This document shows positions 11,401-23,093 of a DNA stretch of 64,000 nucleotides, piece by piece. Source of the stretch: Pseudomonas gessardii (GTDB lineage Bacteria; Pseudomonadota; Gammaproteobacteria; Pseudomonadales; Pseudomonadaceae); contig NZ_MNPU01000002.1 of the NCBI RefSeq assembly GCF_001983165.1, positions 124,001-188,000 of the forward strand, in the 5' to 3' direction. How positions within the stretch are numbered: the stretch's first letter is position 1; the number at the start of each line of letters is the position of its first letter. A program made the position numbers and the translations under genes. Below the pieces are notes generated by a model. It saw nothing but the letters and a program-made list of their open reading frames with translations. It did no database searches and was not told where the DNA came from.

Positions 11401-11974
11401 CGACCTTGTTGCGCCACAAGTCGTCCTGGCCGCGCCATGCCGATTCGATAAACAGCAGCTCGGGCTGGAAGGCTTCAAGTTCCGCCAGGCCGTGGGCCGG
11501 GGTCAGTTGCAGCAGCTGGCATTCATGGCGGTACGCATCGTAGGTAAAGCTGTCCATTACACAGGCCACTTTTAATGGCCGGGCATTGTCCTGCGCGCCT
11601 GGCAACAGGTGGCTGTGGATATAGTCGGCCTCTGCCAGCGGGCGCGGTGCGGGTGTTGCGACCAGGGGCGCCGGGGCCGGCAGGGACTGGCGCGTCTGGT
11701 CGCCCCCTGCCTGTCGGGTGAGCGTGCGACGCCTGCGGGCTTGCCGGTACAGCCTGAGCAAGACCGCTGGCAGGCGCAGCAGTGCGCCCAACGATTGGCT
11801 GGCGGTCTTTAGCTGATAGCCCAACTGATAGGTCAAGCTGGCGCGTGTCTTGATCAGCCGCTGTTCGGCCAGGTGGCGCTTGGCGTTGGCACTGTGCAGG
11901 TGGTCGTTGAGCGTGGCGATTTGCTCACGGGCCTGGGCCAGTTGTTTGCGTAAAGAGCGTTCCATCGCATTCAT
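8342..11974 (-). CDS. giant multi-domain glycosyltransferase (CgeB-like + GT-A-like + GT4)
   Basis: A 1210-residue protein that appears to join three glycosyltransferase modules. Residues 1-45 are a likely coiled coil. About 130-445 resembles CgeB/DUF3880-type GT-B enzymes ('TVFWNKEDPVHYETFL', 'VYLLPFACQPAVHNP', 'MFARRVFELLGSNTLTVSNF'). About 455-600 resembles a GT-A (GT2) fold with an acidic AED site at 531-533 before 'YYGPHYLLDLALA'. About 690-800 looks like a beta-rich linker. About 812-1165 is a GT4 domain with 'RLIGDGPLFEET' and a DX7E motif (Asp 1096, Glu 1104) before 'AMASGLVPVTN'. ATG 11974 has GAGG upstream; ATG 11965 is an alternative. It lies between wecC and the membrane protein and may build most of the repeat unit alone. 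Confidence 0.82.
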   Translation of the reverse strand: MNAMERSLRKQLAQAREQIATLNDHLHSANAKRHLAEQRLIKTRASLTYQLGYQLKTASQSLGALLRLPAVLLRLYRQARRRRTLTRQAGGDQTRQSLPAPAPLVATPAPRPLAEADYIHSHLLPGAQDNARPLKVACVMDSFTYDAYRHECQLLQLTPAHGLAELEAFQPELLFIESAWRGQDDLWRNKVGHNGEELRKIVQWCKDHGVPTVFWNKEDPVHYETFLNTAKQFDWVFTTDIDCIHRYKGALGHERVYLLPFACQPAVHNPIELYERKDGFCFAGAYYVRYPERTRDLVNLISELPRLRPLEIFDRNLGKQDPRYQFPSEYQPYIVGTLSSAQMDLAYKGYRYGVNLNSIKQSQSMFARRVFELLGSNTLTVSNFSRGLRVLLGDLVITTDNSAHRLNRLQALADNPQHSAKLRLAGLRKVMQEHTYAHRLRYVMAKVTGTPQADPLPTICILANAVNNAELLALTRHLQRQRYSNVIMQVVVNVGATATDPRLRLISRKHLNAVTVAELANGADWVGGMMAEDYYGPHYLLDLALATRYSQANVIGKVAHYMADEHGIHLRNAGQDYRCARAIAARCALIKPSALAGQTACAWLHALPTLAYQDPQALAIDAFNYCKDAAGTNPQHLSARVDDLGVDSGISLDALQRHAESIPPLHVSASTPHISGAALAKLFGPIGSRLLQTEVEADTWHIRSSLADGRHEYHYARQELPVAQLASSAPLKLFLDTTPGLNIQLVILFLDAQQQRISTLLHTANRNQSCDVPPEAAYVRLGVRVYASGSTTLKALVLGHRDIQPSTLLAKAGHLLLTNHYPAYDDLYRNGFLHTRVSAYQAQGLAVDVFRLRPNEPVSYQEFENVDVITGAQAALATLLGSGAYPSVLVHFLDPQMWEILRLHVHSLRMIVWVHGAEIQPWWRRAHNYASEEQRQLGKLESDRRLAFWRTLLNPMPANLQLVFVSRHFAEEVMEDLGFRLPNNQYRIIHNPINTQLFSYQEKPPEQRKKILSIRPYVSRTYANDLSVKAIQLLAQKPWFNELEFRLIGDGPLFEETLAPLRQYPNVRIEKGYLKQSEIAELHKHYGVFLCPSRMDTQGVSRDEAMASGLVPVTNRVGAIPEFVDDDSGFLAAPDSFTELSDAIESLFLNPGIFQEKSLNARQRVVRQSDTLQISRAELNLIRDANDHRESVDPTDHPALDTRLVHVIGS

Positions 11975-11987
11975 TCTCGGTATTTCC

Positions 11988-13250
11988 TCAAGCCGCCAGC
12001 ACACCGCCAGCATCAATCACCAGAAGGTCATCGCGCAGGGCGGGCATTGACATGAATTCGCGGTGCCTGACCAGCAAGACATGAATCTGCGCCCGCTCAA
12101 GGGCGTCGGCGGCATCGGTCAGCGCGTGCATCGACAGGTCGGCGGGCAACGCCTCGATATTCGGCTCCACCAGCAGCAGCCTTACCCCCAGCTCCTGGCC
12201 CAGCTGCCGGGCGATACACAGGGCGGGGCTCTCGCGCAGGTCATCGATATCGGCCTTGAATGCCAGGCCATAGCAGGCAATCTGCACACTCCCTGCCGAC
12301 AGGTCCGTGCGCTTGAGCAGCAGGGTGGCCAACGCCAGCTTGACCTGCTGGATCACCCACTGCGGCTTGTAGTCATTGACCTCGCGTGCGGTGCGGATCA
12401 ACCGCGCCAGTTCCGGGGCCTGGCTGACAATAAACCACGGGTCGACGGCAATGCAGTGCCCACCGACCCCCGGACCTGGCTGGAGTATGTTCACCCGCGG
12501 GTGATGGTTGGCCAGGCGAATCAGCTCCCAGGGGTTGATCTTCAACGGTGCGCAGATCATGGAAAGCTCATTGGCGAAGGCGATATTGACGTCGCGAAAG
12601 CTGTTTTCCGTGAGCTTGCACATCTCGGCCGTGCGCGCGTCGGTCACCAGGCATTGCCCCTCGACGAACGTCTGGTACAGCTGTGCGGCGGCGGCAGAAC
12701 AGGCCGGCGTCAGGCCGCCGATGATCCGGTCGTTGCTCACCAGCTCGCGCAGTACATTGTCTGGCAACACGCGCTCCGGGCAATGGGCAACCCGGATATC
12801 GCTGGCTTCGCCGTGGGTCGCCGGAAAGCTCAGGTCGGGGCGCGCCCGGGCGAGCCACTGGGCCATGCGTTCGGTGGTGCCTACTGGCGAGGTGGATTCG
12901 AGGATGACCAGGTCGCGTTTTTTCAGCACGGGGGCCAGGGCTTCGGCGGCGGCCCTGATGTAGCTCAGGTCGGGCTCATGCGGGTCCTTGAACGGGGTGG
13001 GGACGGCGATCAGGAACGCCTGCGCAGGTTCCACCGTGGTGGTTGCCCGCAGGTAGCCTTGGGTGATCACCGCGTGAACCAGTTGCTCCAGCTCGGGCTC
13101 GACAATATGCACGGCCCCGCGATTGATGATATCCACGGTGTGCGGGTTGATATCCACGCCGATCACCTGTTTTTTGCGCGAGGCAAAAATGGCGGCCGTG
13201 GGTAGGCCGATGTAGCCAAGGCCAATGACGCAAATCTGCTCGACACTCAT
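11988..13250 (-). CDS. wecC: UDP-N-acetyl-D-mannosamine dehydrogenase
   Basis: A 420-residue NAD-dependent nucleotide-sugar dehydrogenase that oxidises UDP-ManNAc to UDP-ManNAcA in the cytosol. The N-terminal Rossmann motif is '[14 protein letters not shown]' (from residue 10). '[12 protein letters not shown]' and '[19 protein letters not shown]' are family signatures. The catalytic cysteine is in '[15 protein letters not shown]' (Cys 266), with '[17 protein letters not shown]' in the C-terminal domain. The ATG at 13250 overlaps the wecB stop (ATGA). Together with wecB it supplies ManNAcA to the downstream glycosyltransferases. A UDP-GlcNAc/UDP-Glc dehydrogenase is less likely given wecB beside it. 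Confidence 0.9.
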   Translation of the reverse strand: MSVEQICVIGLGYIGLPTAAIFASRKKQVIGVDINPHTVDIINRGAVHIVEPELEQLVHAVITQGYLRATTTVEPAQAFLIAVPTPFKDPHEPDLSYIRAAAEALAPVLKKRDLVILESTSPVGTTERMAQWLARARPDLSFPATHGEASDIRVAHCPERVLPDNVLRELVSNDRIIGGLTPACSAAAAQLYQTFVEGQCLVTDARTAEMCKLTENSFRDVNIAFANELSMICAPLKINPWELIRLANHHPRVNILQPGPGVGGHCIAVDPWFIVSQAPELARLIRTAREVNDYKPQWVIQQVKLALATLLLKRTDLSAGSVQIACYGLAFKADIDDLRESPALCIARQLGQELGVRLLLVEPNIEALPADLSMHALTDAADALERAQIHVLLVRHREFMSMPALRDDLLVIDAGGVLAA

Positions 13251-14392
13251 GCGGCGGCTTCGTTTTTTTGGGGAAAGTCCAGCAGCGCTGCGCGGATACG
13301 CAGGCAAGCATTGCCATCGCCATAAGGGTTATGGGCAATGCTCATGGTTCGATAGGCGGCCTGGTTGTTGAGCAACATATTGAGGTGCTGGGTAATGCGC
13401 ATGACATCGGTGCCCACCAGCTTGACGGTCCCCGCCTCGACCGCTTCGGGGCGCTCGGTGGTATCGCGCATCACCAGCACCGGCTTGCCCAGGGCGGGCG
13501 CTTCTTCCTGGATGCCGCCCGAATCGGTGAGGATCAGGTAGGCACGGGTCATCAGGTACACGAAGGGCAGGTAATCCTGAGGGGCAATCAGGTACACATT
13601 GTCGATCCCGGCCAACAGGCGTTTTACGGGCTGCTGCACATTGGGGTTCGGGTGCACCGGGTAGACAAAGGCCACCTCTGGAAAGTAGCGGGCGCTGTCA
13701 GCCAGGGCCCGGCAGATTCGCTCCAGGCCCTCGCCAAAGTTCTCGCGGCGATGGCCGGTCACCAGCACCATGCGTTGTTTTGGGGGCAGGAAGGAAAACT
13801 GCCGATCAAACCTGGCGCGCATTGGCACCAGTTTTTCCACGGCACTGAGCAGTGCATCAATCACGGTGTTACCGGTGACATGAATGTTTTGCGGGGCCAC
13901 CCCCTCATTGAGCAGGTTCTGCCGCGACGTCTGTGTGGGCGCAAAGTGGAGGGTCGCCAGGCTGCCGGTCAGGCGCCGATTGCCTTCCTCCGGCCAGGGC
14001 GAATACAGGTCGTTGGTGCGCAGCCCGGCTTCGATGTGCGCAATCGGGATTTGCCGGTAATAGGCCGCCAGGCTGGCGGCGAAGGTGGTGGCGGTGTCGC
14101 CATGGACCAGGATCACATCCGGCTTGAAGTCGTCCAGCACCGCCTGCAGCCCCTGGATGATGGCGGTGGTCACATCCGGCAGGTTCTGCGCGGCTTTCAT
14201 GATGTTCAGGTCGTAGTCAGGCACCAGCTCAAACAGCTCAAGCACCGGGTCCAGCATTTCGCGATGCTGCGCGGTGACACAGATTTTCGAGTCGAAATGG
14301 GGGTCGTTTGCCAGTTGGATGGCCAGCGGCGCCATTTTTATGGCCTCTGGACGGGTACCGAAGATGGACAGGGTCTTGAGAGGCATGGGCAT
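13247..14392 (-). CDS. wecB: UDP-N-acetylglucosamine 2-epimerase (non-hydrolysing)
   Basis: A 381-residue enzyme converting UDP-GlcNAc to UDP-ManNAc. The N-terminus carries '[13 protein letters not shown]' (from residue 11). Other signatures are '[18 protein letters not shown]', '[20 protein letters not shown]', '[15 protein letters not shown]', '[20 protein letters not shown]' and 'TERPEA', which are the substrate and allosteric UDP-GlcNAc contacts of the family. It is the first gene of the six-gene glycan block. ATG 14392 or 14386 could be the start (MPMPL). No JUMPstart/ops element is visible upstream. Confidence 0.93.
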   Translation of the reverse strand: MPMPLKTLSIFGTRPEAIKMAPLAIQLANDPHFDSKICVTAQHREMLDPVLELFELVPDYDLNIMKAAQNLPDVTTAIIQGLQAVLDDFKPDVILVHGDTATTFAASLAAYYRQIPIAHIEAGLRTNDLYSPWPEEGNRRLTGSLATLHFAPTQTSRQNLLNEGVAPQNIHVTGNTVIDALLSAVEKLVPMRARFDRQFSFLPPKQRMVLVTGHRRENFGEGLERICRALADSARYFPEVAFVYPVHPNPNVQQPVKRLLAGIDNVYLIAPQDYLPFVYLMTRAYLILTDSGGIQEEAPALGKPVLVMRDTTERPEAVEAGTVKLVGTDVMRITQHLNMLLNNQAAYRTMSIAHNPYGDGNACLRIRAALLDFPQKNEAAA

Positions 14393-14556
14393 GGGTTCTT
14401 ATTCGGTGCCTGGTGTAAAGGCGTGGGTTCCCTCAACACAGTCCCAGCACGTGAAGCCTGTGCTGGTTGGGTGAGTGCGAAAGCGCCTGGGCATTCTTGC
14501 CGAATAGGGTGATGGGCGACCACTGACCGTTCGGTTAGGTTTTTTGGCGGCCGAAA

Positions 14557-14585
14557 ACACAAAAGCCGCCCGAAGGCGGCCGTAG
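14557..14585 (-). terminator. intrinsic terminator of the CPBP protease gene
   Basis: On the minus strand GCCGCC-TTCG-GGCGGC forms a tight stem with a tetraloop, followed by TTTTGTGTTTT. It lies 20 bases after the CPBP protease stop and separates that gene from wecB, so the glycan block should have its own promoter. Confidence 0.85.
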
Positions 14586-14605
14586 GGTCCAGGAAGAGGG
14601 TCGGT

Positions 14606-15397
14606 TCAGCCCGCCAGCATCGGGTAGGTAAACAAGCCGAAATGCAGCAGGTTCAAGCCAAAGTGCGTGGCAATCGCGGCGCCCAGGCCACCGAATCGAT
14701 ACGCCAGGCCATACCCCGCGCCGGCGATACTGGCCAGCAGCACCCACTGCCAGCCCGCGCCCACATGCACCAGGCCAAACAGCAGCGAGGCCAGCAGCAA
14801 AGCGAGGTTTTCGCCATAGGGCAACTGTTGGAAACGCCGGCTCAGGCCGCCCTGGATATAGCCGCGAAACAGCGCCTCTTCAACCAGGGTCACCAACAAC
14901 AGGTTGTTCAACACCCAGAGCCAGGCCTGGTCCGGCCATTTGGGGGCCCAACTGATCATGCCCAGCAGCACTGCCCCGCCAAGGGCGGCGAGGGTGGTCA
15001 GGGTCAAGGCCAGCGCCGTGGCGTAGATCGACAGGCGCAACGGGCGGCGGGCGACGATCCACGGGCAGGCCAGCAGCAGCCAGAAGCCGATCAGCGGCTT
15101 GTCCTGGTTCAGGTACAGCGAGAAGGGCACGGCATCGGCCGTGAAGCGCTGCGGGTCGATCCCGCGCCCGTTGTAGAAACCCGGCAGCCAGTGCATTGCC
15201 AGGCCCAGGGCCAGGACGATGAACAGGCCGTGGCCGAGGTAGCGCGCCCAGGGGATGTGTTGCTGGCGCACGGCATAACCGGCCACCAGTAATAGGCCGA
15301 TGGAGACCAGGGCCAGTAACCCCAGTTGCCCGTAGGCCAGGGCCAATCCATAGCCAATGGAAAGAAGGGCCAGGTATAGCCAGGGTAAAGCGAACAT
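14606..15397 (-). CDS. CPBP-family intramembrane glutamic endopeptidase
   Basis: A 263-residue polytopic membrane protein of the CPBP (CAAX protease/bacteriocin-processing, Abi) family with about eight hydrophobic segments. The three family motifs are present: EEALFRGYIQG with Glu 173, Glu 174 and Arg 178; 'FGLVHVG' with His 211; and 'HFGLNLLHFG' with His 245. Bacterial members cleave prenylated or membrane substrates, but the target here is unknown. It stands alone between two terminators, so it is not cotranscribed with acnA or wecB. Confidence 0.85.
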   Translation of the reverse strand: MFALPWLYLALLSIGYGLALAYGQLGLLALVSIGLLLVAGYAVRQQHIPWARYLGHGLFIVLALGLAMHWLPGFYNGRGIDPQRFTADAVPFSLYLNQDKPLIGFWLLLACPWIVARRPLRLSIYATALALTLTTLAALGGAVLLGMISWAPKWPDQAWLWVLNNLLLVTLVEEALFRGYIQGGLSRRFQQLPYGENLALLLASLLFGLVHVGAGWQWVLLASIAGAGYGLAYRFGGLGAAIATHFGLNLLHFGLFTYPMLAG

Positions 15398-15422
15398 CGG
15401 GAAATCCTTGTAACAGGTCGAT

Positions 15423-15451
15423 GCAGGGGCGAGCCCGCTCGCGCCTACAGG
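15423..15451. repeat. degenerate single REP element
   Basis: A GC-rich partial palindrome (GGGGCGAGCCCGCTCGCGCC core) upstream of the CPBP protease gene. It resembles the other REP palindromes here but lacks a partner and the full core, so it looks like an old remnant. Confidence 0.45.
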
Positions 15452-15497
15452 AGGGATGGGCGCGCGATTATAGCGGCTGTCGCGGGCGGCAAAAATG

Positions 15498-15523
15498 AAA
15501 ACACCGCCCGAGGGCGGTGTTTT
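15498..15523. terminator. bidirectional intrinsic terminator after acnA
   Basis: A perfect stem, AAAACACCGCCC and GGGCGGTGTTTT around a GA loop, with A/T flanks on both sides, 15 bases after the acnA stop. It ends the acnA transcript (minus strand). Confidence 0.85.
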
Positions 15524-15538
15524 GTCGGGCTTGACGCG

Positions 15539-18280
<2,742 letters not shown>

Positions 18281-18470
18281 TACATGACTCCTTATGGTCC
18301 GCACGGCTACGGACCTGACGGGACGAACAGAGCTTATAAGCTAGCCCGGTTTTGAGTAGCAGGCTAATTACTGGACTCTATGGATAAGTCCAAGGTTCCG
18401 AACTCGGCTATCATGCGCGCGTTTTCATGACAGGCCTTGCGCTACAGCAAGCCAGTTGCCAGGAGATTCA

Positions 18471-19544
18471 ATGAACACCCTTTTTATGCACTGCCGCCCG
18501 GGTTTTGAAGGCGAAGTCTGTTCCGAGATCGCGGAACACGCCGCGCGCCTGAACGTTTCGGGCTATGCCAAGGCCAAGACCGGCAGCGCCTGCGCCGAAT
18601 TTGTCTGCACTGAAGAAGACGGCGCCCAGCGCCTGATGCGCGGCCAGCGCTTTGCCGAGCTGATCTTCCCGAGGCAGTGGGCGCGTGGGGTGTTCATCGA
18701 TTTGCCGGAAACCGACCGCATCAGCGTGATCCTCGCGCACCTGCGGGATTTCCCGGTGTGCGGCAGCCTGTGGCTGGAAATGGTCGATACCAACGATGGC
18801 AAGGAGCTGTCGAACTTCTGCAAGAAATTTGAAGTGCACCTGCGCAAGGCTCTGCTGGCCGCCGGCAAACTGGTCGAAGACCCGGGCAAGCCGCGCCTGC
18901 TGCTGACTTTCAAGAGCGGTCGCGAAGTGTTTATGGGCCTGGCCGAGTCAAATAACTCGGCCATGTGGCCGATGGGCATCCCGCGCCTGAAATTCCCCCG
19001 CGACGCGCCCAGCCGCTCGACCCTGAAGCTGGAAGAGGCCTGGCACCACTTTATCCCCCGCGACCAGTGGGACGAGCGCCTGCACGGCGACATGACCGGC
19101 GTGGACCTTGGCGCCGCGCCGGGCGGTTGGACCTGGCAACTGGTCAACCGTGGCATGCTGGTGACCGCGATTGATAACGGCCCAATGGCCGAAAGCCTGA
19201 TGGACACTGGCCTGGTGCAACACTTGATGGCGGATGGCTTTACCTTCACCCCCAAGCAACCGGTGGACTGGATGGTCTGCGATATCGTCGAGAAACCGGC
19301 GCGCAACGCGGCCCTGCTGGAAACCTGGATTGGCGAAGGCCATTGCCGCGAAGCGGTGGTCAACCTCAAGTTGCCGATGAAGCAGCGTTACGCCGAAGTG
19401 AAGCGCCTGCTGGAGCGCATCGAAGAAGGCTTCAAGGCGCGGGGCATCCGCGTGGAAATCGGTTGCAAGCAGCTGTACCACGACCGCGAGGAAGTGACCT
19501 GCCACCTGCGCCGCCTGGACGTAAAGAAACCCAAGGCCCGTTGA
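18471..19544 (+). CDS. rlmM: 23S rRNA (cytidine2498-2'-O)-methyltransferase RlmM
   Basis: A 357-residue SAM-dependent RNA methyltransferase that modifies C2498 of 23S rRNA. The N-terminal half (MNTLFMHCRPGFEGEVCSEI) is the THUMP-like RNA-binding part. The C-terminal Rossmann domain has the SAM motif 'GVDLGAAPGGWTWQLV' and 'MVCDIVEKPARNAALLETW', plus 'VVNLKLPMKQRY' supplying the catalytic Lys. ATG 18471 is preceded by AGGAG at 18461. It is followed by a REP doublet and tusA. Confidence 0.93.
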   Translation: MNTLFMHCRPGFEGEVCSEIAEHAARLNVSGYAKAKTGSACAEFVCTEEDGAQRLMRGQRFAELIFPRQWARGVFIDLPETDRISVILAHLRDFPVCGSLWLEMVDTNDGKELSNFCKKFEVHLRKALLAAGKLVEDPGKPRLLLTFKSGREVFMGLAESNNSAMWPMGIPRLKFPRDAPSRSTLKLEEAWHHFIPRDQWDERLHGDMTGVDLGAAPGGWTWQLVNRGMLVTAIDNGPMAESLMDTGLVQHLMADGFTFTPKQPVDWMVCDIVEKPARNAALLETWIGEGHCREAVVNLKLPMKQRYAEVKRLLERIEEGFKARGIRVEIGCKQLYHDREEVTCHLRRLDVKKPKAR

Positions 19545-19565
19545 TCCTATGGCGGGCGCCGCTCC

Positions 19566-19660
19566 AAAATGTGGGAGCGGGCTTGCCCGCGATAGCTTTA
19601 TAACAATCGAAATCAATGTTGAATGTGCCCACGTCATCGCGGGCAGCCCGCTCCCACACA
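19566..19660. repeat. REP doublet (REPIN)
   Basis: Inverted REP arms at about 19566-19595 (GTGGGAGCGGGCTTGCCCGC core) and 19635-19660. The right arm has lost one base of the core. They lie between rlmM and tusA. Confidence 0.85.
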
Positions 19661-19687
19661 GGGGCGGATCTGTTTTCGGAGTGAAGT

Positions 19688-19939
19688 ATGAGTCAGTTTT
19701 CGGATGTACCCGTCGACGGCACCCTCGACGCCACCGGCCTCAACTGCCCGGAGCCGGTGATGATGCTGCACCAGCACATCCGCGACCTGGCGCCCGGTGG
19801 CCTGCTCAAGGTTATCGCGACCGATCCCTCGACCCGTCGCGATATCCCCAAGTTCTGCGTGTTCCTCGACCATGAACTGGTGGAACAGCGCGAAGAGGCG
19901 GGGACTTACCTGTACTGGATCCGCAAGAAGCTCGCTTAA
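19688..19939 (+). CDS. tusA: sulfur carrier protein TusA
   Basis: An 83-residue SirA/TusA-fold protein that carries persulfide sulfur for tRNA 2-thiouridine and related pathways. The active-site cysteine is Cys 20 in '[18 protein letters not shown]', the family's CPxP motif. The C-terminal '[10 protein letters not shown]' strand is typical. The start has GGAGTG upstream. Its stop codon overlaps that of the convergent MATE gene (shared TTAA at 19936-19939). Confidence 0.93.
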   Translation: MSQFSDVPVDGTLDATGLNCPEPVMMLHQHIRDLAPGGLLKVIATDPSTRRDIPKFCVFLDHELVEQREEAGTYLYWIRKKLA

Positions 19940-21321
19940 CCCGCCGCGCGGATGCGCTTGCGCGCACTGCGTGCCAGGCGCACCACCAGCATCGCCGCCG
20001 CGCAGCTGAGGCCGACGATCAGCCCCTGCCACAAGCCGCTTGGGCCGTTGGCCTGGCCCAGCCAGTCGGTGAGCCCCAGCAAGTAACCCACCGGCAGGCC
20101 CACGCCCCAATAGGCGAACAGGGTCAGGACCATGGTCACCCGGGTGTCCTGGTAGCCACGCAGGGCACCGGCGGCGGTCACCTGGATCGCATCGGAGAAC
20201 TGGAACAGCGCCGCAAACACAATCAGCATCGCCGCCACCTGCACCACTCGCGGGTCGGCGGTGTAGATCGTGGCGATCTGCTCGCGAAACAGCAGCATCA
20301 GGCTGCACGACAGGCAGGCATACACCAGTGCGGTGCCCATCCCCACGCCGGCGGCGAAGCGCGCTTCACGGGGTTCGCCACGGCCCAGGGCCTGGCCGAC
20401 CCGCACGGTCACGGCCATGCTCAGGGAGTAGGGGATCATAAACACCAGGGAGCTGAAGTTCAGGGCGATCTGGTGCCCGGCGACCACGGTTGCGCCCAGG
20501 CTGCCGATCAGCAGGGCGATCACCGCAAAGATGCTCGATTCGGCAAAAATCGCGATGCCGATCGGCAGGCCAATGCCCAGGATGCGCTTGATCACCGCCC
20601 ACTGCGGCCAGTCAAAGCGCTTGAACAGCTCGCTGGCCTGATAGGCCGGGGCCCAGCGCGTCCACCCGACGAAGCCCAGCATCATCGCCCACATCACAAT
20701 CCCGGTGGCCCAGCCGCAACCCACGCCGCCCATGGCCGGCACCCCGAAATGGCCATAGATGAACACGTAGTTCAACGGAATGTTCAATGCCAGCCCGCCC
20801 AGGCCGAGGATCATGCTCGGGCGTGTGCGGCCCAGGCCATCACTGAAACAGCGCAGCACGTAGTACAGCGCCACCGCCGGCATGCCCGCCGCGATGCCGT
20901 GCAGGTAGCCCATGCAGGGCGCGATCAGTTCGGGATCGACATTCATTGCATGCAGGATTGGTTCGGCACTGACCAGCAGCAATGACGCGGTAAACCCCAC
21001 CACCAGCGCCAGCCACAACGCCTGGCGCACCAGCGGGCCGATCTGCGTGTGGCTGCCGGCGCCAAAGCGTTGGGCGACTTTGGGGGTGGTGGCCAGCAAG
21101 GTGCCGGTCATCAACAGATACACCGGGATCCAGATGGAGTTGCCCAGGGCCACCGCCGCCAGGTCCCGCGCACTGACGCGCCCGGCCATTACCGCATCGA
21201 CAAAGCCCATGGCGGTGGTTGCCAGTTGCCCGATCATGATCGGCAGGGCCAGCGCCAGCAGGCTGTGGACTTCCCGGCGAACGCGGGCAGGGCGGGAAAG
21301 GGGCAGGGTGGCAGTGTTCAC
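19936..21321 (-). CDS. MATE-family multidrug efflux transporter (NorM-like)
   Basis: A protein of about 461 residues with twelve hydrophobic helices in two repeats, typical of cation-coupled MATE exporters. Signature stretches are '[23 protein letters not shown]', '[25 protein letters not shown]' and '[40 protein letters not shown]'. Substrates are usually cationic drugs or dyes but are not predictable here. The start is uncertain: GTG 21321 gives the likely N-terminus ([17 protein letters not shown]) but has no strong ribosome site; ATG 21360 would add 13 residues. It converges with tusA, sharing stop-codon bases, and is divergent from pdxB. Confidence 0.87.
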   Translation of the reverse strand: MNTATLPLSRPARVRREVHSLLALALPIMIGQLATTAMGFVDAVMAGRVSARDLAAVALGNSIWIPVYLLMTGTLLATTPKVAQRFGAGSHTQIGPLVRQALWLALVVGFTASLLLVSAEPILHAMNVDPELIAPCMGYLHGIAAGMPAVALYYVLRCFSDGLGRTRPSMILGLGGLALNIPLNYVFIYGHFGVPAMGGVGCGWATGIVMWAMMLGFVGWTRWAPAYQASELFKRFDWPQWAVIKRILGIGLPIGIAIFAESSIFAVIALLIGSLGATVVAGHQIALNFSSLVFMIPYSLSMAVTVRVGQALGRGEPREARFAAGVGMGTALVYACLSCSLMLLFREQIATIYTADPRVVQVAAMLIVFAALFQFSDAIQVTAAGALRGYQDTRVTMVLTLFAYWGVGLPVGYLLGLTDWLGQANGPSGLWQGLIVGLSCAAAMLVVRLARSARKRIRAAG

Positions 21322-21463
21322 GTACAGATGTCCGATAAGGAGGAGCGCAGGACGGCGCATTCTACGCGTTGACGGATGGGTCAGGAAAATACCTGTGTAG
21401 CGGATTTGTAAACGCACCGCAGGCGGGTGCCTGTACACTGCGGGTCCGCCAAAGGAGCCTGCC

Positions 21464-22612
21464 ATGCTGATTGTTGCCGACGAAAATATCCCGCTGCTCG
21501 ATGCGTTCTTTGAAGGGTTTGGCGAGGTCCGCCGGGTGCCGGGGCGTGCCATCGACCGCGCCGCCCTTGAACAGGCCGATGTGCTGTTGGTGCGCTCGGT
21601 GACCAATGTCAACCGTGCGCTGCTGGAAGGTACGCCGGTACGGTTTGTCGGCACCTGCACCATCGGCACCGACCACCTGGACCTCGACTACTTTCAAAAG
21701 GCCGGTATCCAGTGGTCCAGCGCGCCGGGCTGCAATGCCCGTGGCGTGGTGGATTATGTGCTGGGCAGCCTGCTGACCCTGGCCGAAATCGAGGGCGCAG
21801 ACCTGACCCAGCGTACCTATGGCATCGTCGGTGCCGGTGAAGTGGGCGGGCGCCTGGTCAAGGTACTCAAGGGCCTGGGCTGGAAGGTGCTGGTCTGCGA
21901 TCCGCCACGCCAGGCCGCCGAAGACGGTGATTACGCCAGCCTGGACCAGATCATCGAACACTGTGATGTGATCAGCCTGCACACCCCGCTGAAAAAATCC
22001 GGCAGTGGCTCGACCTGGCACCTGCTCGATCGCCAGCGGCTTGAGCAGCTCAAGCCGGGCACCTGGCTGATCAACGCCAGCCGTGGCCCGGTGGTGGATA
22101 ACGCGGCGCTGCGTGAGGTGTTGCTGGCGCGCGAAGACCTGCAGGCGGTGCTGGACGTCTGGGAAGGCGAGCCGCAAGTGGATGTGGCGTTGGCCGAGTT
22201 GTGCGTGCTGGCGACCCCGCATATCGCCGGCTACAGCCTGGACGGCAAGCAGCGCGGCACGGCGCAGATCTACCAGGCGTTGTGCGCGCACCTTGGTCAG
22301 CCGGCGAACATTCAGTTGAGCGACTTGTTGCCCGAGCCATGGCTGGCCGGGGTCAACCTCAATGCCAGCACCGACCCGGCCTGGGCCCTGGCGATGCTGT
22401 GCCGCAGCGTCTACGACCCGCGCCGCGACGATGCGGACTTTCGCCGTAGCCTGGTAGGAACGGTGGAAGAACAGCGCAAGGCATTCGACCTGTTGCGCAA
22501 ACACTACCCGGAGCGCCGGGAGATCGATGGCTTGCAGGTGCGGATCCATGGCGAGTCGGCAGCCTTGCACGCCATCGTCAACGCCCTGGGCGCAACCCCG
22601 TCACCTTGGTAG
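21464..22612 (+). CDS. pdxB: erythronate-4-phosphate dehydrogenase
   Basis: A 382-residue D-2-hydroxyacid dehydrogenase for the second step of DXP-dependent pyridoxal phosphate synthesis. It starts [20 protein letters not shown]. The Rossmann motif is '[20 protein letters not shown]', followed by '[14 protein letters not shown]' and '[21 protein letters not shown]' with the catalytic His. A PdxB-specific C-terminal dimerisation domain follows ('[13 protein letters not shown]'). The gene has GGAG upstream and stands alone. Confidence 0.95.
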   Translation: MLIVADENIPLLDAFFEGFGEVRRVPGRAIDRAALEQADVLLVRSVTNVNRALLEGTPVRFVGTCTIGTDHLDLDYFQKAGIQWSSAPGCNARGVVDYVLGSLLTLAEIEGADLTQRTYGIVGAGEVGGRLVKVLKGLGWKVLVCDPPRQAAEDGDYASLDQIIEHCDVISLHTPLKKSGSGSTWHLLDRQRLEQLKPGTWLINASRGPVVDNAALREVLLAREDLQAVLDVWEGEPQVDVALAELCVLATPHIAGYSLDGKQRGTAQIYQALCAHLGQPANIQLSDLLPEPWLAGVNLNASTDPAWALAMLCRSVYDPRRDDADFRRSLVGTVEEQRKAFDLLRKHYPERREIDGLQVRIHGESAALHAIVNALGATPSPW

Positions 22613-22619
22613 GCGCGCA

Positions 22620-22645
22620 TAAAAAAACCGGCCACCAGGGCCGGG
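22620..22645 (-). terminator. intrinsic terminator of the small conserved protein gene
   Basis: On the minus strand CCGGCC-CTGGT-GGCCGG is followed by seven T residues, 20 bases after the stop of the 57-residue gene. It also lies just behind pdxB. Confidence 0.8.
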
Positions 22646-22665
22646 TCTGAAAGAGCTTGGGCATA

Positions 22666-22839
22666 TCAGCCTTGCTGGGCAGGCTTGACCAGTTTGCGTT
22701 CCAGTTCGGCGCAGGCGCCCTGGATCATCTCTTCGGTAATCTGCACTTCGCGACCCTGGGCATCGATATACGAGCAAGGCAACGGCTGTGGCTGGCGGAT
22801 TACTTCAACTTTGTCAGTGCTGCGGGTTTGCAAGGACAT
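22666..22839 (-). CDS. small conserved Pseudomonas protein (PA1571-like)
   Basis: A 57-residue soluble protein, MSLQTRSTDKVEV..., with a 'SYIDAQGREVQITEEMIQGACAELERKL' C-terminal part predicted to be strand then helix. It resembles a short protein conserved in Pseudomonas (PA1571 family, from memory). Function is unknown. The ATG at 22839 has GAGGAG seven bases upstream; the longer open frame to 22902 is unlikely. It has its own terminator. Confidence 0.72.
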   Translation of the reverse strand: MSLQTRSTDKVEVIRQPQPLPCSYIDAQGREVQITEEMIQGACAELERKLVKPAQQG

Positions 22840-23093
22840 GGCCTGTCTCCTCATCAGGGTGTGTAGCGACTCTAATTGCGCCGTATGACCGAGCTGTGAC
22901 AACGCCTGGCTCAGGCGGCGGCTTGAATGCCCACTCCAGCAGAAATCGCTGCGGATTTCCAGCCGCAGTTTAGACCGATAGCCTCTAGGGCCTAGTCATG
23001 CGGGGCATAATTAACCTGACTCATTGTGATTTACCCAAGTTCAATCCGATTGCGGTGTAGGCTTGGGTTTGTCTTCCTCAGGTGATGCTCTCC

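Noticed and set aside
9872..11575. 567-codon plus-strand frame opposite the giant glycosyltransferase
   Set aside because: Antisense shadow; the minus-strand frame has clear glycosyltransferase motifs throughout.
14393..14556. JUMPstart/ops element in front of wecB
   Set aside because: No GGCGGTAG-type ops core on the minus strand; the similar string is part of the CPBP terminator stem.
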